64,000 nt of DNA, taken from assembly GCF_028679125.1 (NCBI RefSeq), contig NZ_JAJRCG010000002.1:62001-126000 (forward strand), read 5' to 3'. This DNA comes from Methanoregula sp. (GTDB taxonomy: Archaea; Halobacteriota; Methanomicrobia; Methanomicrobiales; Methanospirillaceae). The position numbers and the translations under genes were made by a program. Shown here piece after piece: positions 25,708 through 33,776 of the stretch; position 1 is the first letter of the stretch, and the number at the start of each line of letters is the position of its first letter. The notes beneath the pieces are model-generated. The model worked only from the letters and a program-made list of their open reading frames with translations. It was not told the DNA's origin and did no database searches.

Positions 25708-26462
25708 TCAAGCGACTCCGACAGCACAGCATCGTGATTGATCACGAGCCGCCATTTCGGATCGTTCTTTCCTTCTGCCGGCATGGTGGGATCCAGCAGC
25801 AGGTATTTTTTCGAACGCGGCGGCGGGAGATCGATTTGCACGCCCAGTTTCTCGCACAGGTACCCGAGCCTCCGGACCACGGCAAAGTTATCGATCCGGA
25901 TGGCGTATTCCGTGAGCCGGTCGCGATCCAGCGAACCGCTTTTGAGCGCTTTTGCGACTTCGATGATTCCCCCGGCGTACTGTGGCTTGTCGAGGCAGTC
26001 GATGATCGTCTTTTCCTTGTCTGTGATGCTGACCGGAGTCTCCTCGATCCATTCCTTACGGATTCCGAAGATCTTCTCCTCCTTCACCCGCACGATCTGA
26101 TAGTTCACTCCGAAAATCTCCATCGCGCTTTTGCTTTTGCGTGCAGGTGTCTGGATAAATACGGTGGCAGGGATCTGCTCGGTGAGACCGTAGTGGTGGA
26201 GAGCGCTCCAGTAGGAGATCGCGTACGGTTCGACAAGGTACGACGCGATGACAAATTCGTGGAGCGTGTATTTTCCTTTCTCGCTCCCGAGCGGAATGAT
26301 GAGGTACTTGCCCTTGTCAATCCGTTCGATGAACCCTTTTTCCTCCAGCCGGAAGAGGATGACCCTGAGCGTTCCTTTACTGATGTGCGTCTTCTGGTAG
26401 AGCTGGTCAAACGAGAAGACCTGGTTCTCTTTTGCCATGGACTTCAGGATCTCAATGGTCAT
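25704..26462 (-). CDS. abiEi: AbiEi-type antitoxin / transcriptional regulator
   Basis: A 252-residue AbiEi-family protein: N-terminal winged helix (QLYQKTHISKGTLRVILFRL, then EEKGFIERIDKGKYLIIPLG) and the AbiEi core (YLVEPYAISYWSALHHYGLT near residue 95, and VSITDKEKTIIDCLDKPQYA near residue 155). Such proteins repress their own operon through inverted repeats, and two 10-bp sites are visible 29-50 bases upstream. It is translated before and coupled to abiEii. Confidence 0.92.
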   Translation of the reverse strand: MTIEILKSMAKENQVFSFDQLYQKTHISKGTLRVILFRLEEKGFIERIDKGKYLIIPLGSEKGKYTLHEFVIASYLVEPYAISYWSALHHYGLTEQIPATVFIQTPARKSKSAMEIFGVNYQIVRVKEEKIFGIRKEWIEETPVSITDKEKTIIDCLDKPQYAGGIIEVAKALKSGSLDRDRLTEYAIRIDNFAVVRRLGYLCEKLGVQIDLPPPRSKKYLLLDPTMPAEGKNDPKWRLVINHDAVLSESLE

Positions 26463-26490
26463 TCCCCGGAGTTCCCCCTTAGATACACTA

Positions 26491-26512
26491 ATGTTATCAT
26501 TTATGTTAACAT
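26491..26512 (-). promoter_or_regulatory. Candidate AbiEi operator
   Basis: Two neighbouring 10-bp sites: ATGTTATCAT (26491-26500) and the perfect palindrome ATGTTAACAT (26503-26512), separated by TT. Position 29-50 bases upstream of the abiEi ATG overlaps the expected TATA region. Known AbiEi proteins bind paired repeats at their promoter; the match here is inferred. Confidence 0.6.
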
Positions 26513-26689
26513 TTGCGTACTGGAGGGGGAATTATCCGGGTTCCCTGTTTGACGCATTAACGTCGGACAGATCCATCAGGTCGGAGGGGGACCGTCGTCA
26601 AATGCCGGTACGAAATCCAGACATCAGATCCGGCACCCGGGAAAACCAAGACTCCACAATCCGGCCCTGACTTTTGCCATCAAAACGTT

Positions 26690-27227
26690 GCTAAATCCGA
26701 CCTCAATTATTCCCGTCGACAACTCACAGTAAATTCCGGGCCCGGTTCCGCATTTTTACGAATTATGACCTCCCCTTTTTGGGGGTAGGGGGAAAAGAGG
26801 TACAACCGTCCCCGTTAAGGGCTCCGTTGTACCTGAATTCCCACAGGTGCCTCCCAGCCTTCTGTGTGAGGGGTCACCGGCGGAGGTGTCGTCTGGCAAG
26901 GTCACCGGGGAGGGAGGTGCCCATCGTCAGTCGCTGGTATCCTGAGGGCAGTGCCAGGGGATGCGGATGAGGGGGGGCGGGAGTCTGCGAACAAGGCCAG
27001 GACAAAAATTGATTGCGCCGGATTTTTCCGGAAAAAATTTTGTGGGAACGTGACCGGCCCGGAATTTTTTTTATACGAACCGGTTTTGCCGGTTTTTTTT
27101 GCCGGAGCAACCCGATGTGATCAATCAAGTCGGCCGCATGCAGGGGGGCCGGGCTGGAACTGATTGGGCGGACCCGGGACCGGTTGGTCCCGACCCGTCT
27201 TGCTTCTCCGGAACCGAGGGCACTGAG
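26690..27227 (+). repeat. Long island repeat, copy B
   Basis: About 538 bp, same orientation as copy A (24264-24850) and similar over the whole length. Copy A has an extra duplicated GGACAGGGCCCGG stretch that B lacks. B ends 35 bp from the stop codon of the 1707-residue gene. Together with A it forms a direct repeat around abiE. Inside it, GGTACAAC (26799-26806) pairs with GTTGTACC (26826-26833). Confidence 0.9.
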
Positions 27228-27262
27228 AAAAGTGAGCGATTCGGCGAGTTCGGGTTGGCGTC

Positions 27263-30200
27263 CTAATTGGCGATCTTTCTTGAACGGACCATTTGTTCCC
27301 TGAGATAATATGCCCCGGAAGATCCTGTATCTACGAGTGCATCCAGCAAAATCTTACACGATTGATATTGTATTCTCGGGATCGATGTGCTATTTTCAAC
27401 TAAAAAACGGTTGATGCACATTTCGAGATAAAATGCTGTGTTTTGAGTGAATAATTGTGTTCCACCAATAGCCTTCTGATGTTTTGCAAGAATTTTCATT
27501 CCTGAATCAAGAAATACATCTGAATATTGAAATATCAACTTGGTAGCGGACTCAAAAACTACCCGGTTTACCCCGGCAGTGTCTATGAAATCGATGATTA
27601 GTCTTTTTCCTTGAATGAGATTATCGCGTTCATATTCGACTTGGTGCGGTTGAAGATCTGAAAATAACATATCACGAATTAATTTATGCTGATTTTTTAC
27701 CAGGTCATCTTCATATCTATTCGATCGAGATTGGTTTTCAGCATTTTTTATGGCAATTTTTTGCATTGGTCCTGATAACGCACTCCATAGTTCCCAATAG
27801 CGATCTCGTTTTTTTGTCTTATCGGCCGATACGAAAGTCCACATTAAAACCCATTTTACAAGATCTGGAGCTGTGTCGCAGAGTAACTGTAATTGTTCCT
27901 CATATTTTTGTTTGACTTCACCTTTTGAAATGTTGAACAAATGGTCCGACAATAATTTTCCAAATTCTGTGGGAAGTTTATAATCCATTCTTTCTCTATA
28001 TCCCTCTCTAACATGACTATCGTGGGACTCTTCATCTTGCTCCGCTTTTCCGAAGAGTTCCAACATTCGTGAGATAAGGAAGATATGCTCTGGGTCAGTT
28101 GAACCGTTAGGAATCATCAAACAAGATGTCAATAAATGTTCGGGGCTATGAGATTCAAAAGTTATATTTGTAATATCTGTTGTTATTTCCCCACGTGCAA
28201 TTTTTTCACAGAAAGCAAAAAGCCATTCATTCAGATCTTCTATTTTCTTGAAATTCTTTTGTTCCAAAGCCTCTAATCGGGAGTACTCTATAATTCCAAG
28301 AATACATTTATGAGCAAAATCAGGATCTCGTTGCCAGAGATTGTTTCTCACACCGTTAGCGGCTTCGATTCGCACATTTTTATTTACATGTGTTAGTGCG
28401 ATGGCTATGATCGTCTTGACAATAATCTTCTCATCGTCGTTTGAGGTAAAATCTAAACTAATTGGGAGAACGGAAGCCGCAGCCGCAGCACCACTTGAAT
28501 CTGTTACATCCATAGCTACGGCTGGATTTCCGGAATCTGCATGAACAATGATTGTATTGAGGATTAAATCGAAACCTAAAGAAAAATTCTCACTAGTAAT
28601 TTCGTCATGGTGGTCTCGTAACAACACTGCTGCTCCATTTACGAGACACCTAGAGAATAAAAAAAGTCCCGACGATAGTATGTCTGAAACATCACCTTTT
28701 GTATTGCTTTGGATGATCGTTGATAAACTTTCAATTTCTTCATATGCATCACGCCATGTAGAATAATATTCTCTATCCAGTTTCTCATTTTTCAGAAGTT
28801 TGTCCGACCACAGACACAGTGAATAAAATCGATTATTTAATGTCTGTTCAGATTCGGTTTTCTTTTGGATTTCAATTAGATCGGGCTCCATATTTTGTGG
28901 AGTGAATACAATCCTACTGTTCTCTTTATCAACTTCTGGCTTCCACTCACGACTATCAATTCTATGGAACCGGAATCTCCAGTTCTCATCTTTTCCGGTC
29001 TTTGACCGCAAATCGTCAAGGATTTTTAAAATCTCATCCCTAGAATCTTTAAACTGGAGATATCCGATCAGCCATTCAAGATCTTTTTTCCTCCAGGGTC
29101 GTAATGCAGCTTTACGTCTTTCTTCTATGTAGATATCTGCTAAAGGATCGATTTTTGGTACAAACAAATTAACTTCATTTCCACCACGTTCGTGTAACAT
29201 CCTGTCCAAATCCAAACCATAAAATTCAGGTGTTCTTAGAATTGGAAAAGCGGCTTTTCCTATTTTCTCCGGAAAACCAGTCGCGATCGATGCCAGGATA
29301 GCGGTTGGCATGACAGAATTGCTTCGCCGTAAAACTTTACTGAAAAGAGCTTCAAAAATTTCAGGACGATCAAAAATAGTCACAAGATCGATCATCCAGT
29401 TCTCTAGTGCCATCAGGGCACATTGTAAAATATACGGAATTACTTCATGACCCCGATATCCGACCCACAAACGTTTCGAACAATATTGTTTGATTTTCGA
29501 TCCGTCGTTCAGGGTGATTTCAACTTCCTGAACCCCCGAAGATTTCATATCGTCTGGCAAATTCGGGAATCTTTCAGGATCATCGAATTCAGAATGGGCG
29601 TAACTATCCGCAGTTGTGTTAAGGAATCCTAAGATAAAATCCAATCCGTTTACCGAAGGAAAACGAAGTAGGGAAGAAAATGGCCCTTTTTCTCCACTAG
29701 GCGGAAAAAATTTCATATCCGTCTTGTATTTATCTAATCCAAAACACTCGTCTGCATCTCTATATCCGTACCCACTATCAATATCGTTGTCAGATGGTAC
29801 TTTGATCCATTCATGCCATGCAATATTGATGACTGTGTCTGGTACGTATTTGCACAAGAACTTAGATTCTTGCTTACGTAGAGCGATGGCGACAAGATCA
29901 TCAATATAGCGCGGTCGACGCTTTTTAGTATCTTCTTGAAACAAGTCAGTTTCCAGAAGTTTGTGGAATTCGTCCTGAATCGCCGGAACGACACGGACGA
30001 TGACATTTAGTATTTTTTTTCTTTCTTCATCCTCTCTATGCGAATCCTTGATATCACTTAGCAAATGCAGCGCAAGAAGGCCAACTTCACGGGAATTGGG
30101 GGGCAGATCGTCATTTATGTTAATTTGCGAGGACCATTCATCGAGAACCGAAGAAATATGAGGTAAAAGGTTTTTTGAAATATTTTGTTTTTCAGTAAAT

Positions 30201-32386
30201 ATGAAATGAATTATTGCATACCAGCCCGGGCCATAGGGTTTTAAGAAAATAGTATGGGACAGATATCCTGCCATTTCTTTTTTAATTGCCAGCTGACTCA
30301 ATAACTCCTGATTGGGAATTTTACATGCAGTTCTTAGAATAAAACAGAATCGTTTGAGAAGTTCGCTATCGTTCGTAAATAACTGATCTTTTAATTCGCA
30401 GAGAAACCCAAGTGGGTTTTGGCCCTGGAGTACAGCAGTTATTGTTTCATCTTGCCAGATTCTTTCAATCTTCTCGTCGTTTAATATTGACAGAATCAGG
30501 GGCTTGATATCCGCCCCATCTTTTAATTTTTGATTAAGCCACAAACGAAAAGCTCGATTCATTGCCGGTTCGTGACCTATTGAGTCTAAGAATCCTTTGG
30601 TTTCCCCGATAGATGACTGAAATTTCTCTTCAATATATTCAACAATTGCCCAATCTTCAAAAACATCATGATCTGGCCGGACGCGAGAATTTGATGGATT
30701 CCGATGAATCAAATTATCGGCTTCAAGTTTAAGTAATGCATTAGCATCGAATTCAGTACTAGTGACTTCGTAAACCATTTGTTTTGCCCGTTTTACTGCG
30801 ACAGCGATAAACGCTCGCCGTCGCCTTATTGGCATACCGTCCGATCTCTCAGATTCTTTTGAGATTATATCATTCCAGACGGCTTCCCGAAATTCCCGTT
30901 CGCCCTCGCTGTTTGAAAACTTCTTGCCATTATTGATAACTAGGTAAGCAAGGTCCGCTAGGAACGGGTTTTTCAATAAAGGTTTGAGAAGGGGATTTTC
31001 TGCAAAAGGTTTCAGAATTTGAAATTTTTCGCACAATTGTGTGATATCATCATCCCTAAATCCACTGATCGGTATTGTTTCATAATTAACACCGGATGGC
31101 TGAAGAAACGTAAAAGATATTGGTTGAAAAGCATACTCTCGACAGCTCGCAATTATTGTCCATTCGGGATGTCGTTGAATAAATTGAATCAGATCGTTAA
31201 ACGCGGTTTTGTTCTGAAGTTCGAGTAATTTTTCCAAAGACTCAATGAGAAGGTATTTTTTCGGCATTAAGGCGAGACCTTCTTCTAGATCTCCGAGAGA
31301 ACTTGTCAGACCTATTGCTGAAAAAACGTTATCCAGGTGAGGTTTGTCAAGATCCTCTGTTCGAAGGCAAAATATAGGCTCTTTTCCGATCAAGTCGCCA
31401 GTAAATTCTCGAACGAGACTGGACTTTCCACAACCCCTCTCCCCTAAAAGGATGACAAATTTATTTTCTGCACTGTTTTCAATAAGCTGAGCAAGTAGTT
31501 CTGGACGCTTGACATGAAACCCACCAATTTCCGACCTTATCCCCTCAACGATGTATTTACTTCTTTCATTCAATTTTTTGAGGTCGTGAGCGAAGTGCGG
31601 ATTTTTCTTAGTATCGAGAGAATCACGGATTTCTTTCGAAATTGTAAGTGGCGAAAGTGTTCCTGCATCTGGATTGAATGATTGTACTTCTCCGAGGATC
31701 TTTTCCCAAATTGACGACGGATCATTATTGGAACTTTTGGAAATCAGTGATAGTACTAACTGGAGAATGCTGCTGGAATCCGAATCCAGATCATATCCCA
31801 ATTGATAGAAGTGTTTTAAAAAATCCCAAAGTTGATGATCCGAAAGGGCAATCCCCTCATTTGCATTTTGTAATTGTGTCCTGAATGCTTTGAGAAGATT
31901 TTGTTTCTTTTCGCTGCTGAATTTCCCTTTACTAACCTTATAGAGAAATTCGTTTTCATCTTCAGAATGTCGTGCCCAATCCAGAATTGTTCTAAGGTTA
32001 GTATCGGAGATAACGGTGATAAGGGCAAATACATCCGTTTCTTTATTAAAAATATCAGGATTATTAAAATCCGTCCAAGCTGCTTGAATTACCTCTTTAA
32101 AAGTTTCATTTTCTTCCGTTATTGTTATTGAACGTTTAATTTGAGCTAAAAGTTTTGCTTCTTGGCCTGTTGATTCGTCTTTTGTAAAGACAATGAAATC
32201 ATCAATATTGAACCCGGCATAACGTCCTTGTAGTTTTATTTTTTGAATAGGCCATTGGGGTAAACAAGGTGAAATTCTGCTCGTTAACATGAAGACTACA
32301 AATGCAGCCTGGACCCGTGTTTCAAAAAATGCCCCTAAGGATCCTGAAGAAGCGGGATTAATCAGATTTTTTTCTTTATCGGTCAT
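27263..32386 (-). CDS. Large STAND-like P-loop protein with PD-(D/E)xK-like N-terminus, candidate defence gene
   Basis: A 1707-residue protein in DNA much richer in A+T than its flanks. Residues 1-110 look like a restriction-type nuclease fold: SLGAFFETRVQAAFVVFML with E22, IDDF with D62/D63, and LLAQIKRSITIT with Q82 and K84, followed by FKEVIQAAWTDF. A P-loop is at 315-323 (GERGCGKSS), a Walker-B-like strand at 378-385 (YLLIESLE) and a sensor-like IIASCREY at 411-418. The remaining about 1250 residues are mostly helical and may form HEAT/TPR-like repeats. This order (nuclease, NTPase, long repeat region) is that of Avs and other STAND antiviral proteins; subfamily and activity are inferred. 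It stands alone on the minus strand. Confidence 0.8.
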   Translation of the reverse strand: MTDKEKNLINPASSGSLGAFFETRVQAAFVVFMLTSRISPCLPQWPIQKIKLQGRYAGFNIDDFIVFTKDESTGQEAKLLAQIKRSITITEENETFKEVIQAAWTDFNNPDIFNKETDVFALITVISDTNLRTILDWARHSEDENEFLYKVSKGKFSSEKKQNLLKAFRTQLQNANEGIALSDHQLWDFLKHFYQLGYDLDSDSSSILQLVLSLISKSSNNDPSSIWEKILGEVQSFNPDAGTLSPLTISKEIRDSLDTKKNPHFAHDLKKLNERSKYIVEGIRSEIGGFHVKRPELLAQLIENSAENKFVILLGERGCGKSSLVREFTGDLIGKEPIFCLRTEDLDKPHLDNVFSAIGLTSSLGDLEEGLALMPKKYLLIESLEKLLELQNKTAFNDLIQFIQRHPEWTIIASCREYAFQPISFTFLQPSGVNYETIPISGFRDDDITQLCEKFQILKPFAENPLLKPLLKNPFLADLAYLVINNGKKFSNSEGEREFREAVWNDIISKESERSDGMPIRRRRAFIAVAVKRAKQMVYEVTSTEFDANALLKLEADNLIHRNPSNSRVRPDHDVFEDWAIVEYIEEKFQSSIGETKGFLDSIGHEPAMNRAFRLWLNQKLKDGADIKPLILSILNDEKIERIWQDETITAVLQGQNPLGFLCELKDQLFTNDSELLKRFCFILRTACKIPNQELLSQLAIKKEMAGYLSHTIFLKPYGPGWYAIIHFIFTEKQNISKNLLPHISSVLDEWSSQININDDLPPNSREVGLLALHLLSDIKDSHREDEERKKILNVIVRVVPAIQDEFHKLLETDLFQEDTKKRRPRYIDDLVAIALRKQESKFLCKYVPDTVINIAWHEWIKVPSDNDIDSGYGYRDADECFGLDKYKTDMKFFPPSGEKGPFSSLLRFPSVNGLDFILGFLNTTADSYAHSEFDDPERFPNLPDDMKSSGVQEVEITLNDGSKIKQYCSKRLWVGYRGHEVIPYILQCALMALENWMIDLVTIFDRPEIFEALFSKVLRRSNSVMPTAILASIATGFPEKIGKAAFPILRTPEFYGLDLDRMLHERGGNEVNLFVPKIDPLADIYIEERRKAALRPWRKKDLEWLIGYLQFKDSRDEILKILDDLRSKTGKDENWRFRFHRIDSREWKPEVDKENSRIVFTPQNMEPDLIEIQKKTESEQTLNNRFYSLCLWSDKLLKNEKLDREYYSTWRDAYEEIESLSTIIQSNTKGDVSDILSSGLFLFSRCLVNGAAVLLRDHHDEITSENFSLGFDLILNTIIVHADSGNPAVAMDVTDSSGAAAAASVLPISLDFTSNDDEKIIVKTIIAIALTHVNKNVRIEAANGVRNNLWQRDPDFAHKCILGIIEYSRLEALEQKNFKKIEDLNEWLFAFCEKIARGEITTDITNITFESHSPEHLLTSCLMIPNGSTDPEHIFLISRMLELFGKAEQDEESHDSHVREGYRERMDYKLPTEFGKLLSDHLFNISKGEVKQKYEEQLQLLCDTAPDLVKWVLMWTFVSADKTKKRDRYWELWSALSGPMQKIAIKNAENQSRSNRYEDDLVKNQHKLIRDMLFSDLQPHQVEYERDNLIQGKRLIIDFIDTAGVNRVVFESATKLIFQYSDVFLDSGMKILAKHQKAIGGTQLFTQNTAFYLEMCINRFLVENSTSIPRIQYQSCKILLDALVDTGSSGAYYLREQMVRSRKIAN

Positions 32387-32500
32387 GTCCCTTGCGCCCT
32401 TATTATAATTGCTCTATTTTCAAACATTACAATCTTCCGTGCCTTTAATTGGGCGATGAAGTAAAATTAATCAGGTAAAGGTTTGAGATTAACTATCACG

Positions 32501-32695
32501 ATGTCAAAGGACACTGAATCTATCAGCATTAACGAAAAAATTCAAATTCATTGTCCTTATTGTGGAAAAGAGTTTTTAGATTTCGAACAAATCGGTTCCG
32601 GAAAATCCACGCTCGCTAATCGATACGCTCTATGCGGAAGGCCAGCGCCGGTACAGGGAATCGCTCTCCAATTGCCCGTCAGTTCCTCATGCTGA
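32501..32695 (+). pseudogene. Chimeric remnant: zinc-ribbon-like start joined to a uvrA fragment
   Basis: The frame begins in AT-rich DNA with MSKDTESISINEKIQIHCPY and CGKEFLDFEQ, which looks like the start of a small CxxC protein, and at about 32592 passes into DNA that resembles the uvrA P-loop region. From there on the frame is out of step with UvrA. It is a junction product rather than a functional gene. Confidence 0.6.
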
Positions 32696-32735
32696 TGCAG
32701 AAGTCCGACGTGGACTTCATCGGGTCAGTGCATGA
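32594..32735 (+). pseudogene. uvrA: Decayed fragment of a uvrA 5' region
   Basis: Aligns with the resident uvrA from about 33876 to 34012 (P-loop GSGKSTLA to KSDVDFIG versus KPDVDHIEG). The piece [16 protein letters not shown] is readable; small indels before and after it break the frame. Identity is high but far from complete, so this is an old or foreign copy, not a recent duplication. It lies in the same orientation as uvrA, 1.2 kb upstream. Confidence 0.85.
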
Positions 32736-32787
32736 TAAAAACGAAAACAGATTATTTTCCCGGGCAGAATTATTTTCACAGGGAGGA

Positions 32788-33360
32788 TTAACGTTCATCA
32801 TAATCGCTTAACGGCGCATTCTTCCCGATCCTCTCAAGTTCCTTGTGGATGTCGATATACAGGGGAATAGTGTCCCTGCCCTTCAGCTTTCCTGGATCGA
32901 AAATAGCTTCATGAAAAGAGAATTTTACGTAGAATCCCACGGCATCGGGTTTTGCATCGACCGTAATGATCCTGCACCCGATATACCGCGAGAATCGTAT
33001 CCAGATGGAAAAAATCTTCAGCAACATCGCGCGGCCTACACCCTGGTGTTCAAAATCCTTGTGGGTTGCGAGCCGGGCAATTTTCAGAGCCGAATATGTT
33101 TTGTACTGATAACCAGGATCGCCATCGTCTTCTGCAAGCTCATCCTTCTTGATAACATCCGTGACAAGCGTGAAATACCCGACAAGACGACCCTGCCAGA
33201 AAACCAGCCGGGTAACGGAAATCCGGTCCAGCTGGTTCTGGTAAGCATCTTCCGATAAAAAATCTTTCAGCTCGGGATTCCTGCAGCTGAATGTTGAAAT
33301 CTGTTGATCGTGATCGGCAGTTAAAACTACAAATTCAAGATCATCGAGGCTGATACTCAT
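32788..33360 (-). CDS. GNAT acetyltransferase, TacT-like toxin candidate
   Basis: A 190-residue GNAT protein with FSCRNPELKDFLSEDAYQNQ near residue 25, the CoA-binding ATHKDFEHQGVGRAMLLKIF near residue 108, and DAKPDAVGFYVKFSFHEAIF near residue 150. This layout (CxxxELDxFL N-terminus, QGxGxxLL loop, FYxKxGF end) is that of TacT/AtaT-type toxins, which acetylate aminoacyl-tRNA. The gene starts immediately after the stop of a 48-codon gene, which may encode the antitoxin. Toxin function is inferred. Confidence 0.85.
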   Translation of the reverse strand: MSISLDDLEFVVLTADHDQQISTFSCRNPELKDFLSEDAYQNQLDRISVTRLVFWQGRLVGYFTLVTDVIKKDELAEDDGDPGYQYKTYSALKIARLATHKDFEHQGVGRAMLLKIFSIWIRFSRYIGCRIITVDAKPDAVGFYVKFSFHEAIFDPGKLKGRDTIPLYIDIHKELERIGKNAPLSDYDER

Positions 33361-33507
33361 TTAGAAACGCGATCGTTCAGCCAGATCGGCTGCTTCCCTG
33401 ATAAGTTTACGTCCTTCCTCGGTGTAGGTCGGATTATCAATATATTTCTGGAACCTGACAGACTCTTCCCGATCAAGGATGAGACCCAGTTCAATTGGTT
33501 TTGCCAC
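33361..33507 (-). CDS. 48-residue partner of the GNAT toxin, candidate antitoxin
   Basis: Reads from a GTG at 33507: MAKPIELGLILDREESVRFQ, then KYIDNPTYTEEGRKLIREAA and DLAERSRF. GGTGG precedes the start and TTTATAATATG lies about 40 bases upstream as a TATA element. The stop codon directly abuts the ATG of the GNAT gene. The first part resembles the C-terminal ends of antitoxins that wrap around GNAT toxins (LxxREESxRFxxxIxNP). It is too short to be found by usual length limits. Confidence 0.7.
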   Translation of the reverse strand: MAKPIELGLILDREESVRFQKYIDNPTYTEEGRKLIREAADLAERSRF

Positions 33508-33740
33508 GGTTGTCCACCTTCGTTATAATGGTAACTAAGTTCGTTTGCATATTATAAAATTGTGGTCAACGTATCACTCGCTTCTTGCTCACTTCAATCC
33601 GAGTCGTTTCACGTAACTCCCATTGTTTTCCGGAGTGTCGTGTTGGCAGGATGACGCCCCTGAAGGTGAATTTTTTTTCCTCTGGATGTGATAAAAAACA
33701 ACACTTACTCTCTTCACTTTCATGCCCCGAACTGAACTCC

Positions 33741-33747
33741 TTTATAT
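33741..33747 (+). promoter_or_regulatory. TATA box of uvrA
   Basis: TTTATAT, 30 bases before the uvrA ATG, so the transcript would be nearly leaderless. Confidence 0.6.
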
Positions 33748-33776
33748 GCCGGTGCCAAACAGTCTGAGCACCTAGC

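Noticed and set aside
24264-27227. Insertion sequence or composite transposon
   Set aside because: No transposase or integrase is encoded in or between the copies, and no clear terminal inverted repeats or target duplications were found by eye; kept as a repeat of unknown type.
20868-33507. CRISPR array in the defence island
   Set aside because: The repeats are long, few and unevenly spaced, with genes between them; there is no spacer-repeat periodicity and no cas gene.
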